Shown: positions 32,230 to 44,158, counted from the first letter of the stretch. The stretch: DNA of 64,000 bases from Purpureocillium takamizusanense (GCF_022605165.1 NC_063069.1:1054001-1118000); one strand, 5' to 3'. The notes: a model not told the origin generated them from the sequence alone. Numbers and translations: made by a program.

Positions 32230-34305
32230 ACGTGGCGGCGACGGGGCCTGTCTATATGTGATGCTGCATGATATCGAGATGCAATGCCGTCATCAACTTG
32301 ACATGCGAGTTGCGGCCATGACGTGGTGGTGGTGGGCGTGAGTCGTCGTGCGTGCAGCAAGCAAGCAGGGTGTCCCAGGCACGGCTTGAAACGCCGCCCA
32401 CATGGTACGCATGTGCTATATCGAGCAGCGGGCGCACGGACGGGGTCTTGGACGAAAGGACAGGTCTGTTTTGCATGTCGCAGATGGGCCATCTGCGCGT
32501 GCGTGCGTGCGTGCGTGCAGGACACCTGCAACAACACAACACGGGCCAACCGCTTGTGAGAGATGACGTGCCGCCGGGGCGATGCAAGAACAAGGCGTCG
32601 AGTTTGTCGATGATGGACGGCGGGCCAGGCAGGCGGGGGTCGCGTTGGGCGAGGGCCGAGACATGACACCAACGGTACGGAATGCGGTGCGCTGCGGGGG
32701 AGAGATGTAGCTCGTGCTGCTAACCTGGCATCCTGCGCATGATCGTAGATAGGTAGATGCGAACTACTAGTAACTAAAGTAGTGTGTTTGAGAGGTTAAA
32801 GACGGGACGAAAGAAACTGCGCCGGAAGCGGCCGGGGAGAGACACAACCGATGAGGTGGTCGTGTCGCTGCGATAGGCTTAGCGCAGGTTGCCATGCTCT
32901 GTGGTGCACCTTGAGATCACCTCAACCTAAGCCATTCCGTCCGGTCCTTACGGGCGCCAACTACGATTCCGCAGTGCTGGCCCTACAGTGGTCGCCCTCC
33001 TGGCCGCTGCCCGTCTGCCATCCGCCTAGTAGGTTAGTAGCGGTAGCTGCCCGTGTTCCAGGCCTCTCAGGCCCCACTGTCCAGGCTCCGCAGTACTTAC
33101 CAAGGTATCAAGATGCGCCTGCCCGTCTCCAAGCGAGCCGCAGCCCAAAAAGCCGTGTCGACAAGGCCAGGAAGGGAACGGGGAAGGGACAATTGGCCAG
33201 GCCGAAAGTAACATCCAACAGGGGAGGAGACCAGGGCCGCGCCGTATGCCCTAAAACGTACATAGCCCGGCGTCTCGCCAAAGGATCGAGGTCGCGGTTG
33301 GTTGGTCAGCATCCTCTACAAAGTATCTGTCCGTGCAATGCAGGTTGGTTGGGTAAAAGTTGAGAGAGATGCTCGCTTGGTCGTTTCTGCCCCGATCAGT
33401 GATCCCCTGGAAAGCACTGCGACTAAGTTACTGCCAGTGATCGACGGCACACGGACGGCGAGCTCCCGGGGGTGTCGGGCCCCACTGGTTTGCCGGGCCA
33501 GCCGCCAGTAGCCAGCCAGCTGAGCGCCCCCCATGCCGCAGGCTTACTGCCTGGACGCAAACCTGGAAGCTTGTAATACCTTCCCGTGCCGAAGAGGTAA
33601 GGTAACTACCTCTAGGTAACTGCTGTCCATGGATCTTGCTCAGCAAGCTCGGCCCGCTGACGTCGGCCGCTTTTGCGCTCCCGTCCCCTGTCACCGTCAC
33701 CCCCGTTCGTATCGGGGCAGCGCCACTAGTAGTAGCAGACGCAACGAAAAGCTGGAAGCTTCCAACAAGCTTTGGTACGGCGTCTGCGAGGGACCCAGTG
33801 CGGTGCTGTACTTTGTTCAGGCCATGCCATGATTTATCAGCCCCCGTCCGCGCTGGCCCTACCTTAGTACCAAGCAAGAGTCGCGGCTTGACCCGACGGT
33901 TTTGGCAGACCCAAAGACACGTTGCTGAACAGATAGATAGTACCTGAGCCATTACCGCTCCCATCCACTGATACATAAGCTAAGGCACTGCCTGCCTACC
34001 TGGTCCACGGCTGCCCTTCCATCGGACCTCCGATCTGAGCTAGCCTTGGTTGACGTACCTTACCTTACCGCACCGTGCCGTCGTCACCGCCAACCGTTTT
34101 GACGAGCTTGGCCACCTTAGTACTTTATCTTTTCTCCCCCGCCCCCCAACAAACCGCCGAGCAAACATCCTCACGCACATCGCTCCCGCCCCCCCCGAGT
34201 CTTGCGCTGGCCAACCTGCGCACGATACAAACCTCCGTTGCGGTCCGTTGCGTAGCCAGAGACGCCGAGATCTTTATCCTACCTGTTAATCTCTAATCGT
34301 TCGAC
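32230..34305. other. Intergenic spacer
   Basis: About 2.1 kb hold no gene that can be supported. A (GTGC)n tract lies at 32498-32518. TACCT/AGGTA patches occur at 33595-33616 and 34056-34069, the latter about 240 bp upstream of the next start codon. Confidence 0.5.
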
Positions 34306-37300
34306 ATGGGAAGCTATACCTTCAAGTGGTGAGTCGCCTTCCGATTGCTCCTCTTCCCGCCCCGACGGCAGAAGCTTGCAGAGGTGGCGAGTCGAGCTCA
34401 AGCTGCGAGGGGTAAAAAAAAATCGAGGTGACGTTGGCGTCATCGTTACCAGCACCCGTCTGGCCCCCGCCCGCCGACCATCGCCGCCGCCGCCGCATTG
34501 TTCGACCATGGATCGCGGATGCCTCTACCACTGCGCGCTCGTTCTGCTTCGACCATACAAACCCGTTGAGCTCCGTTGGGCATCGGCTCGAATGTCGCTG
34601 ACAATACCATTCTGCATACAGGGAGCATCCCGCCGAGGAGGCCTTTGTCACGGGCACCTTTGACAACTGGCAGAAAACGGTCAAGCTGGAGAAGCGCGAT
34701 GGCGTCTTCCAGCAAAAGGTGGACATTGCGCACCCTCTGCACAAGATCTACTACAAGGTACGTGGACGAAAGTCGGGCGCTGTTCCGTTTCTTCAATGGT
34801 TTCTTCCCTTGCTTCGCTGCACTCTGGGCGCGCCCAAACATGGTTTCGCCGCTCCCTCTGTCTGTCTGCGCGAGTGCGTGCGACAGGGACACAATGGTCC
34901 ATCTGGCCGGTCCGTCTCAGCCCGCTGCATTCAACTGTAGCGCCCTTTGCGACACGCCCGCCCCGACGGTCCCGAACCCTCGACCGACCAACCACGGGCA
35001 GCGACCCCGGCGCAGCGACGGCGGCGACGACGAATGCGAAACATGCATCTCATGGTCTGCCGCATTACTTGGCGCCCGAGGGAGACGGCGATGCTCAACC
35101 ACGGACGTCAGAGCCATTGTCGCACGCTCCCTGATATGCGCAACACCGACCACGGGCAACTCAGTTGCGATTGTGGGCCGAGGACCGGCGGACCGGGGGC
35201 TTGCTCTGGCGGCCTCGTCGCATTTTGATGCGCCTGTCGTCGAAGGCTTTCGGGCCTGTCCTGCCTGGCGTCGCTTTGCGTTGCCTTGCATAGCGTTGCG
35301 GCGCGGCGGCGCGCCTCCACCACCCAGGCTGGTCACCTAATTTCCCATGCAGGCGAGCGAGTGTTCGCCCTCGGCCGATGGCGGGCCCGACGCAAGCTCC
35401 AGGGGGGGCGAGCGAGGCATGGCAACGACCATGTGCGGACGCAATCGAGTTCGGTGCTGCCTGCCTACCTAAGTAGGTAGGTGTCCTAGGTGCCCTCGCC
35501 CTCGCTGGCCTGTCGCAGACGGCAACCCGAGGTGCCTCGCGGTGCCTGGATGCGGACGAGCAGGGCACTGGATCGCGCGGGCAGGCGAGACACGACGCTG
35601 GGGAAACCCGTGGGCCTCTCCCTAGTGGGTGGGATAGCGTGCGTGCGAGGCCCGCCCCAGGCGGCGACCCGTGGACGCCCGCCCATCCGCCTGCGTCGCC
35701 GCAGCTGAGGCGACCTGAAGCACCTGGCTGGCACCCTAACACCGGGGGGTGGGTGCCAGTGTGGCCCCCCCCGGCCAGGGCGACGGGCCCTTCCACGGCC
35801 TTCTTCGACTTGCCCGCGTGGATGCTTGCGTTCGTCGCCCACGACAGGGTTCCTGAACCGAGTCCGCCCCCAATGCATGCGCCAAAAGCCCTGCGTGAGC
35901 CCTTCACTCCACTCACACGACAGCGACCCACCCACCACGCACAGCATTGGGCCAGCCCCTTGCTCCAGCCTCCCCGCTTGCATATATCTCACGTCACGCC
36001 CGCGCCCATTCGCTGCCAGTTGTCCACTTGTCATCAAACAAAATCTCTTTCTTGCATCTGAGCGCCCGGGCCAATTCGCTGACCCGGTCCACTCGACGTT
36101 TTATAGTTTGTCGTCGACAACAATTGGACCATCAACGAGTCCTCGCCTCACGAGCCAGACAGCGAGGGCAACATCAACAACTTCCTGACCCAGGCCGACC
36201 TCGAGCAGCCGAGCTTCAGCAGCTCCATCCTCAACACCGTCACTCCCGAGTCCACCACCGTCGCAATGGCTGGAAAGAAGAACAACAAGAAGAAGCAGCA
36301 ACAGAAGGCCCAGCAGGCCGCCCCTGCTACCAAGCCTGCCGAGACTGCGCCGGCGGAGACCACGGCTGCCGCCCCGGTCGCCGCTGTGGTCCCTGTCGAG
36401 GCTGCACCCGCCGCCGAGCCCACGGCTGCCGCCGCTGTTGTTGCGCCCGTTGCTGCCGAGAGCAGGGACGATACCGCCACGCCGTCCATTGTGCCCGGCG
36501 GCTTCCCTGAGACGCCCGCGAACGAGGAGGACAAGACGGTCAGCGTCAATCCCCTGCCCGCCGCGCCCGGCGCAGTCAACCCCATCACCCTGGAGCCTGG
36601 CGAGAAGATCCCCCAGACCGTTACCGGTCAAGGCCTCAACGACAATGTCAAGCTTGACAAGGAGTCGTACGAGAAGAGTGATGCGTTGCCCGGTGTCGTC
36701 GCGACTGACCTGCCGCCCGTTTCCAAGAACACCATCCCCGAGTCTAGCCTTCCCATCACCAGCAACAAGGATGCCACCATCAACACTGTCGGCCCCGGTG
36801 CCACCACCGCTGCCCTGGCTGGCCAAGTCCCCCTCGAGTCCAAGGATTCCAAGGTCCCAGAGGTCGTCAAGGAGAGCCAGCAGAAAGCTGGCGTCGCCCC
36901 CGAGGCCTCAGCTGTCCCTGAGGAGGTCAGGGAGAAGGCTGCAGTGGAGGATGAGCTCAAGAGCAAGGTTCAGGAAGCTCCCGGCACCTCTGAGGGCCAC
37001 GCCGGCGTTGGCGCCGAAAAGCAGGAGAACACTGGTCTGATCGCCGGTGCTGCTCTCACCACTGGTGGTGCCGTTGCCGCTGCGGTCATCGCTGCCAAGG
37101 ACAAGCTCGTCGAGGCCGCCGGCCCCACCGTCAACGAAGCCGCTGCCTCCGCTACCGATGCTGCCAACAAAAACCTACCGGACTCGGTCAAGGCTCAGCT
37201 GCCCGAGGCAGCCCAGAATCATCTGGCAGCGCAGTCCAAGGAGACCACCCGAGAGGAGGTCTCCCCGCAGGTGCCCACCGAGGTCAAGGAGTCTCTTACT

Positions 37301-37654
37301 GAGGCTGGGAAGAGCCCCGAGGCTGCCGGCAACACCGAGGCTGTTGTCGAGAAGAAGCAGGTCGAAACTGAGCTGCTCAAGGAGGTCAAGCCGGCGCCAG
37401 CCGTGGACGAGACCAAGTCTGCTGCGACCAAGGCGCCCACAACTAAGCCCACGGAGACGGCGGCGACGCAGGGCAAGGCTACCGAGGCCAACCCCGAAGC
37501 GGCCAAGACCGAGGCGGTCAAGGCTGGTGCCGCCAACGGTACCAACGGCACGGAGACGAAGCCTGCTGAGGCCAGCACACCCGCCTCCAAGGAGGCGAAG
37601 AAGAAGAGCCGCCTGAGCACCATGTTCAGCAAGCTCAAGGAGAAGCTCAAGTAA
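34306..37654 (+). CDS. CBM48 (AMPK-glycogen-binding-like) protein of the Crp1/Mdg1 type
   Basis: Exons 34306-34328, 34622-34757 and 36107-37654 join to 568 residues. The first 90 residues form a CBM48/E-set domain: MGSYTFKW, then HPAEEAFVTGTFDNWQKTV, then DGVFQKKVDI, then HKIYYKFVVDNNWTINES. This block, broken by both introns, is the hallmark of yeast Crp1 and Mdg1, which bind cruciform DNA or act in signalling at the membrane. The remaining 470 residues are low-complexity, rich in Ala, Pro, Lys, Glu and Thr, with a KKNNKKKQQQK patch and a basic C terminus (KKKSRLSTMFSKLKEKLK). The first exon is 23 bp, and intron 2 is 1349 bp, very long for this kind of genome. The exact molecular role in filamentous fungi is not known. 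Confidence 0.82.
34758..36106 (+). other. Exceptionally long intron of the CBM48 gene
   Basis: The donor GTACGT at 34758 and the acceptor TTATAG at 36104-36106 join two halves of one beta-strand pair (HKIYYK and FVVDNNW), so this 1349-bp intron is supported by protein homology. It contains an aagtaggtaggtg patch near 35471. ORFs inside it on both strands have no family resemblance. Confidence 0.75.
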
Positions 37655-38714
37655 ACGCGCCGGAGAGAAAAAACAACGAAGAGACGAGAGGCTGGGAGGC
37701 TCCATGTTGAGGTGGTATTTGCGGTAATGGTTTTCCTTTTTGGTTTGTCGAGTGTTACCTGTGTCAAATGATTCCCCCAGATTCTGCGATAGGAGAGAAT
37801 GGTCAGAGCCGTTGGCCCGTCTCGCGCCAACCATCATATACCTAGGTAATTCATGATCATTTTCGGAGTCGCCCTTTCTTGTTTGAATCAGTACCGGCAA
37901 CCATGCATACCAGGATGTCGTGGCGTTGGCTGATGTCTCGGGCTGGGCGGTTTGGTGGAAAGATCGTTGTCAAGTAGTTCATCTTCACTACATATATACC
38001 GATCAAATGAGAGACCACGCCATGGTGCATGTGGGCACTTGTCTGGTCGTGTGATCATATCGCGCTCCTTGCTGAGCACCGCTAGAGGCGTGTGAGTCGA
38101 TGCTTTTTTGTCTGCGCCCATTTTAGTTCGTAGCAAGCACGCATATCAACATGCGAATCGGACTTCGGATGTCAGCCACTGAGTCCCAATCCACGACCCC
38201 CCCCGCATTGTCTAGCCTCTGCCGTCTTGCCATCCCCACGTGCCGATATCGAATGGTGATGAAGCTGTCCAGGCTATATGCGACATCACGTGGTAGTCGC
38301 TGACTAAGGTGACGGAAGGGATGCCATGGGCCAGCAATTCCAAGTGGTTCCTCATCGTCACGATTCGCCCCTCTGACTCGACTGTTGCTATCCACCAGTC
38401 CCGGGGTCCGTCCCAAGTTGGACCCCCTCTTGCTCGAAATCACATCCTTTGCTTGCACAATCTTCCTATCATCCAGCGCGTCGTGTTGTGCTTGAGTACT
38501 GCACTGCTACTCAAGGTTTCTGCTCACGCCGTTCATTCATCCCTGCTTCCGCTCGCTCGGTCCCTTCCCGTGAACCCGGCCCGTGCCCCCGCCTGTGGCA
38601 TGGTGACCGTTGAGGTTCCTGCCCATTGATTAACGGGTTGGCCGAGATAGTCCCGTTCATCTCGCGTCCGCCATCGAGAGACAAGCGACACGCGCCACGG
38701 TTCTGGCATCGGCC
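37655..38714. other. Intergenic spacer
   Basis: About 1 kb lie between the CBM48 protein gene and the RING-protein gene on the same strand. I see no gene. Confidence 0.5.
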
Positions 38715-40667
38715 ATGAGTTCATCGAACTCGACTGTGGGCAAGTCCCTGCCAGCAACCTCGAATCACGCCTCGTCGAACCCAGCGGGACCCTCGACCAC
38801 GAGCTTCGAATCCACGCGTCGACCTGCACAGATCGGAACGTCATCGCCCCAGCCGATGCCGAGGAAGGGGCAGGCCTCCAGAAAGCAACACAAGAACCAG
38901 CGACGACCGAGTGGCGGGCTGAGGGTGAACAGCGCCCTCGACGACTATGACCACATGGCGGAAATGCGGGCAGTCAGGAATCCGTCCAGCCGCCGTGGCC
39001 AGACCTCCATTACGCACCTGCTGAACTACACGGCTCCGAGAGCGTACCAGGATCATGGCCATCATCTTCATCATCCGAGATCGTTCCGTAGGAACCCGAC
39101 CTGGGGTCCTGGCTCAGGCTACCATGCCGCCGACAAGGCGCGATACGTCCATGCCAACTACCGTTTCGTCGTCTCGCCAGACGGTGTGTACAAAACACAT
39201 GCGGCCGATGCAGACCTGTACCTGGAATGGACCAACATTCTGCAAGTCATCGCATCTCCCGAGTCCCAGTCAGCTTCGTGTCCGATCTGCCTCTCCGAAC
39301 CGGTGGCACCGCGCATGGCCAAGTGTGGGCACATTTTCTGCCTCTCCTGCTTGATTCGATTCATGAACTCGTCGAGCGACGACGATGTAAAGTCGGGTAA
39401 AGGCGCTCGGTGGAAGAGGTGCCCGATATGCGAGGACACCATCTACTTGCACGAGGTGCGGCCTGTGCGCTTCCATGCCGGCCAAGAAACACCTCTGCCC
39501 AACGTCGGCGATGATGTGGTTCTGCGACTTATGGCGCGGAAGGGCAACTCGACCTTGGCTCTACCCTGGGAAGGAGGGGCGGAGGTTTTGAACGCCGGAG
39601 ACGACGTCCCCTGGCACTTTGCTGCTAACGTCCTGGACTATGCACGCATAATGAAGGGCACAACGGAGTATATGCACGGACAGTTCGATGAGGAAATCAC
39701 TGCGTTGACAGAGCAGGAAAGAGAAGACGAGCTTCTGTTTGGCCAAGACAACGAGTGGACTCAAAAGGCTATCAAGGCCATCTCCCAGGCCAAGGAGCGG
39801 ACGGAGGGCCTCGCCAATCCCGAGGCTGCGATATCGATGCCAGGCCCAAACCCGTCAAAACAACCCGCCGAGGCAGATTTTTACTTTTTCAGCTCACCGC
39901 CTCATCTGTATCTGTCGCCGCTGGACATCCGGATCCTCAAGACAAAGTACGGCGCCTTCTCTAACTTTCCGTCGACTCTGCTGCCGAGAATCGAACATAT
40001 TTCCACAGGACACGTCGTGGACGATGCGTTGCGTAAGCGTGCCAAGTATCTCGGCCACCTTCCGCGCGGTTGCGTCATCAGCTTTCTAGAGTGCGACTGG
40101 ACCGACATTGTTCCCGCGGAGACGCTGGCATCATTTAATGGGGAGATCGAACGGCGTCGCAAGCGCAATCGTGACAAGGCAGCTCAAGAGGAGCGTGAGC
40201 GCCAGCAGGCGGAGCGCATTGAGGCCGCGGACCTCCGACGAACGCTCGGTACGCCGAGGACGATTGAGCCAGTGGAAGAGCACATTTCGAAGCTGGACAT
40301 TTCGGAATTTCAGCCACTATCCGCACATACTGGCACGACACCTCCCGACCCCCGCCCTGGATTTGAGACGCTGGCGTCCATGTCGACCAGTCCATCCACA
40401 CAGCGAACCGTCTGGGGAACTCGTGCGCTGGCTGCGTCGCCTGAGCTGGAGCCAACACAGCCCAACGTGGACGATGGGTGGCTCAAGGACGAGGAGCTAT
40501 TGGGCACTGCCGAGCTGGCGATGCAGCTCGAAGCCATTGACGCCGTAGAGCACGCTGCCGCTAGCGGAGGAGCAAGCGTTGCCGGTAACGGCGGTGGCGG
40601 CAAAAAGGGCAAGAAGAAGAAGCAGAAGATCACGCTTATGAGCACTGGCGGCAGGAGGGGGAACTGA
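38715..40667 (+). CDS. RNF10/Mag2-type RING finger protein
   Basis: A single exon encodes 650 residues. The N terminus is Ser/Pro- and Lys-rich. A conserved block near residues 140-170 (ADKARYVHANYRFVV) precedes the RING. The RING at about 189-244 reads C-x2-C in SCPICLSEP, then KCGHIFCLSCLIRF with Cys-His-Cys-Cys, then RCPIC, with a long insert before the last pair as in RNF10. The order and the region after it (GDDVVLRLMARKGNSTLAL) match fungal Mag2 and animal RNF10, E3 ligases linked to ubiquitination of stalled 40S ribosomal subunits. Later come a helical charged region (about 475-510, NRDKAAQEERERQQAERIE) and a Lys-rich C terminus. No intron is needed. The start is the only sensible ATG. 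Confidence 0.85.
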   Translation: MSSSNSTVGKSLPATSNHASSNPAGPSTTSFESTRRPAQIGTSSPQPMPRKGQASRKQHKNQRRPSGGLRVNSALDDYDHMAEMRAVRNPSSRRGQTSITHLLNYTAPRAYQDHGHHLHHPRSFRRNPTWGPGSGYHAADKARYVHANYRFVVSPDGVYKTHAADADLYLEWTNILQVIASPESQSASCPICLSEPVAPRMAKCGHIFCLSCLIRFMNSSSDDDVKSGKGARWKRCPICEDTIYLHEVRPVRFHAGQETPLPNVGDDVVLRLMARKGNSTLALPWEGGAEVLNAGDDVPWHFAANVLDYARIMKGTTEYMHGQFDEEITALTEQEREDELLFGQDNEWTQKAIKAISQAKERTEGLANPEAAISMPGPNPSKQPAEADFYFFSSPPHLYLSPLDIRILKTKYGAFSNFPSTLLPRIEHISTGHVVDDALRKRAKYLGHLPRGCVISFLECDWTDIVPAETLASFNGEIERRRKRNRDKAAQEERERQQAERIEAADLRRTLGTPRTIEPVEEHISKLDISEFQPLSAHTGTTPPDPRPGFETLASMSTSPSTQRTVWGTRALAASPELEPTQPNVDDGWLKDEELLGTAELAMQLEAIDAVEHAAASGGASVAGNGGGGKKGKKKKQKITLMSTGGRRGN

Positions 40668-41309
40668 GCGATTTAGAAGAACGCGACATAGATGTTCAGA
40701 CAGCGATCTTGAGTGGGCATTTCGCTTCAACTTTGACTCCGGGTTTGAGACCTCGAGGTTAGTGTGCTGCAGCAGACGGGGGCCTCGGGAATGCGATGGC
40801 AGTCAACATGAAGTGAGCGCGCACGCCATTCTGGGTTCTTGATTGTAAGCAGCTTAATCATGTACAATGCGCAGCGCTCATTTATTGGGAAGCCATTGAG
40901 ATGCCCATGGCAGTGTGTTACTACGAAGGTCGAAGTATGAATTCCGCTTCCGGACACGCAAGAAGTGATGCAGAAACAAACTACTCAACGTCAAATATTC
41001 GGTGATAATAAAAGGATAACAGGAAACACAGACTTGCTATAAGTTGCTGGATATATGAAGTACCATGGGCAAAATGTCCTGCCCGGTGTCGATGTAATCC
41101 GATTGCGTCGGATGCCTCGATGGACCAGGCGGGGCGAAGACGGTGGACGTGGTGGAGCGTAAAAGGCGGTGGGCCAAAATTTTTCCCACAGTCGCGGCAG
41201 AAAAAGCATCAGCAATTCAGCCCCCGACTGAGCTGCAGTTCTTCGTACGCTTCCGCCGCCACGACAAGAGTTCACGACAGGACGCACCTCCCTCTCTTCA
41301 CGGCATAGC
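40668..41309. other. Intergenic spacer upstream of MPP10
   Basis: About 640 bases hold the 3' end of the RING gene and the promoter of MPP10. No gene or repeat is seen. Confidence 0.5.
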
Positions 41310-43598
41310 ATGGCCGCGGTGGCATCGCCGACACTGACGTCGACGTCGCACACGCTCACAGCACTGCCGCCGGGCATGGCGCCCGCCACGACAAACTCGA
41401 CGCCGAATGGCGAGACGCACCTGCTGCTGGAGGCGCTGCGACCGGCGAACCGGCATGGATTCCTGCAGCCGCAGCCGGCGATACCGGCCGAGTCGCTGAG
41501 GCTGGTCAAGGACACGCTCGAGGGCTTCGCGGCGCAGGTCGGCGAGGAGCAGGAGCGGCGACTCAAGGAGAGCAGGAAGCGCAAGCGGGCTGGCGGCGAC
41601 AAGGGCCGCGACGAAATCGACGTCCTGAAGCTGCGCAAGGTGTACGTGGACGGATTCGAGACGGGTCAGGTGTGGCAGCAGGCCAAGAAGATTATTGGCG
41701 GCGTGTTGGACTTTTCCGAGGGCGTGCTGGACGAGCTGGAGGAGGCCAACGAGATTGCCGTTGACGCTCAAGGCGAAGGTGAAGCCGAGCCCAAGAGCAT
41801 TACGTTCGGAGAGGATGGGTTCGAGGTCGACTCTGGCGAGGACGAAGATGAAGAGGAGTCGGGCTCACAACTCGAAGAAGACGATGAGGATGAGGAGGAA
41901 TCGGGCGACGAGGAGGATCTCGAGGCGCTCGAGGGTGAATTGGAAGACGAGGACGACCAGGACGCACCAGAGGACCTGGAAGACGACGGAGAGGACGATG
42001 AGGATGAGAAAGAATACGTCCAAGACCCCCACGGCCTCAACGACGGCTTCTTTTCCATTGACGACTTCAACAAGCAAACACAATGGTTCGAAGACCAAGA
42101 CACTCGCGGCGATCCCACCACGGATCAAGCCAGCGATGATGAAGCGATCAATTGGGAGGCAGACCCGCTGGCGCCGTCCAAAGGTGATACAAAGTCATCA
42201 AAACGAAAATCAGCTGACGATGAGGCCGGCGACGATGATGACGATGATGACGACGAGGATGGCCCAACCTTTGGTGACATGTCTCTTGATGCGCCCGAAG
42301 GCGAGAGCGACGAGGAGGGCGTGGATGAGGACCTCGAGGACGAATCCGGAGACATGAACGCAAATGAGGTCTACTACAAGGATTTCTTCGCGCCGCCGCC
42401 TAGGAAGAGCAGAGGTGACAGGCCCAGAAAGTCGGTCAAGTTCGACGCACCCGCACAGGCGCCAGCCGAGGAGGACGTCGAGCGAGCCATGGCCGACGTC
42501 CGCCGCGACCTCTTCGACGACGAGTCCGACGTGGAGGGCTCAGAAGACGACCTCTCCGAGGTGGACGCAGGCGACCCCAAGTCGCGCCGGTCGGCGCTCG
42601 AGCGGCGGCAGGCCAAGCTCGCCGAGGAGATCCGCAAGCTCGAGGCGGCTTCGGTGGCCAAGCGCGAGTGGGCGCTCTCGGGCGAGGCGCAGGCCGCGGA
42701 CCGGCCGATGAACTCGCTTCTCGAGGAGGACCTCGACTTCGAACACGTGGGCAAGCCCGTGCCCGTCATCACGCCCGAGGTCAGCGAGGGCATCGAGGAG
42801 CTCATCAAGCGCCGCATTCTGGCACAAGAGTTCGACGAGGTGCTTCGGCGGCGGCCCGACGCCGAGTCGGTGCCGCAGGGCACTCGCCGCGGCGCGCTGG
42901 CCGAGATTGACGATTCGCGGCCGGAAAAGGGCCTGGCCGAGGTGTACGAAGAGGAGCACATCAAAAAGACCGACCCGGATGCGTACGTGTCCAAGTCGGA
43001 CGAGAAGCTCCAACGCGAGGAGAAGGAGATCGAGGCCATGTGGCGCGACGTCTCGTCGCGCCTCGACGCCCTCTCCAGCTGGCACTACAGGCCCAAGCCC
43101 GCGGCCCCTGCTATCAGCGTCGTCGCCGACGTCGCCACCATCGCCATGGAGGACGCCCAGCCCGCCACCGCGCAGGCTGTCGCCGGCGAGAGCAGCCGCA
43201 TGGCGCCGCAGGAGGTGTACAAACCCGGCGCCGCGGCCGCCAACGGGGACAAGGGTGCCACGCCGAGGGACGAGGTCGTCACCAAGGGCGGCATGCCCCT
43301 CGCCCGCGCCGAGATGTCGCGCGAGGATCGCACCCGTCGCCGCCGTCGCCACAAGGAGCGCGTGCGCAAGGCCGGTGGCGGCGCGTCTGCACCCGCGTCT
43401 GCTACCCCCGGCGCCGCCGCCGGCAGGGGAGGTGGGGCCAAGGGCACCGCGACGCGCGCCCAGTCGCAGCGCGAGACAGTCGCGGAGCTCAAGAGGGGCG
43501 GCGTCAAGGTCATCAACCGCAAGGGCGAAATCACCGACGTGGACGGCAACAAGGCAAAGGCCGCAAAGGCCGCGTCGAGCGGGAGCTACAAGCTGTAA
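41310..43598 (+). CDS. MPP10: U3 snoRNP protein Mpp10
   Basis: A single exon encodes 762 residues. The N-terminal region contains VDGFETGQVWQQ, shared by Mpp10 proteins. Acidic tracts (DDEDEEESG and similar) occupy about residues 170-350, with a NDGFFSIDDFNKQTQW block between them. The C-terminal half has YKDFFAPPPRK, LNSLLEEDLDFEH-like wording (MNSLLEEDLDFEH), IEELIKRRILAQEFDEVLRR, GLAEVYEEEHIKK and WRDVSSRLDALSSWHY. These blocks, in this order, define Mpp10, a component of the small-subunit processome that acts with Imp3 and Imp4 in U3 binding and 18S pre-rRNA processing in the nucleolus. The C terminus is basic (KERVRKAGGG) with an Ala/Gly-rich insert. The long ORFs on the opposite strand are shadows of its GC-rich codon use. 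Confidence 0.93.
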   Translation: MAAVASPTLTSTSHTLTALPPGMAPATTNSTPNGETHLLLEALRPANRHGFLQPQPAIPAESLRLVKDTLEGFAAQVGEEQERRLKESRKRKRAGGDKGRDEIDVLKLRKVYVDGFETGQVWQQAKKIIGGVLDFSEGVLDELEEANEIAVDAQGEGEAEPKSITFGEDGFEVDSGEDEDEEESGSQLEEDDEDEEESGDEEDLEALEGELEDEDDQDAPEDLEDDGEDDEDEKEYVQDPHGLNDGFFSIDDFNKQTQWFEDQDTRGDPTTDQASDDEAINWEADPLAPSKGDTKSSKRKSADDEAGDDDDDDDDEDGPTFGDMSLDAPEGESDEEGVDEDLEDESGDMNANEVYYKDFFAPPPRKSRGDRPRKSVKFDAPAQAPAEEDVERAMADVRRDLFDDESDVEGSEDDLSEVDAGDPKSRRSALERRQAKLAEEIRKLEAASVAKREWALSGEAQAADRPMNSLLEEDLDFEHVGKPVPVITPEVSEGIEELIKRRILAQEFDEVLRRRPDAESVPQGTRRGALAEIDDSRPEKGLAEVYEEEHIKKTDPDAYVSKSDEKLQREEKEIEAMWRDVSSRLDALSSWHYRPKPAAPAISVVADVATIAMEDAQPATAQAVAGESSRMAPQEVYKPGAAAANGDKGATPRDEVVTKGGMPLARAEMSREDRTRRRRRHKERVRKAGGGASAPASATPGAAAGRGGGAKGTATRAQSQRETVAELKRGGVKVINRKGEITDVDGNKAKAAKAASSGSYKL

Positions 43599-44158
43599 GA
43601 GGGCGGAGGTGGAGCAGCCAACGAGTGAGGCGAGGAGGGAACGACGACGAGGAGCAGGAAGAGGAGGAGGAGGGCGCGACGAGCGGTGGCAGAAAAGGCA
43701 AGGAGCATGGATACGGCATGCATGCATTGTATCTGGCGTTGGGGGAGCTGTCTGGCTGTCAGTTTGGCTGGCTGGTTTTATGTTGTTGTCGTCGCACTTG
43801 TCGCATGCATATACTTCAGATTACTTACTACAAAACACACATTTACTCGATCCGTAAATGAGTGCGCATAAAACTAGGTAGGTATACAAGGTGATTGGTT
43901 TGTGATACACGTAGTCAGCACAGCTTGACGGCCTATGCCGGCCTTCCATCCATCCATCCATCCAACCCATTCCAACGTCGATTCAGTTCACAATGTGCCT
44001 GTCCCATGTGGCGATAATTCCTGCCGCCAACCAGACCCGATTCCATCTGCCCGATGCCCGTACAGACTCCGCAACTCCCAGAGCTCAGGAGCTCAAAATA
44101 AGGAGGTTTCCCTCTCCCGAGTACAAATCCAAACACACCTCAGGGCGGAAGAGACAGC
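43599..44158. other. Spacer between convergent genes
   Basis: About 560 bases lie between the MPP10 stop and the NASP-type stop (convergent). They include an actaggtaggtat patch at 43873-43884 and a (CCAT)n tract at 43945-43962. No gene is seen. Confidence 0.5.

Noticed and set aside
35161..35931. 256-codon minus-strand ORF inside the long intron
   Set aside because: No ATG context or domain; composition as expected from GC-rich non-coding DNA. The plus ORF 34576-35340 was rejected for the same reason.
36101..36826. 241-codon minus-strand ORF in the CBM48 gene
   Set aside because: Gly/Arg-rich mirror of a low-complexity Ala/Glu/Lys region.
42540..43727. 395-codon minus-strand ORF over MPP10
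   Set aside because: Shadow of the GC-rich plus-strand gene; no fold.
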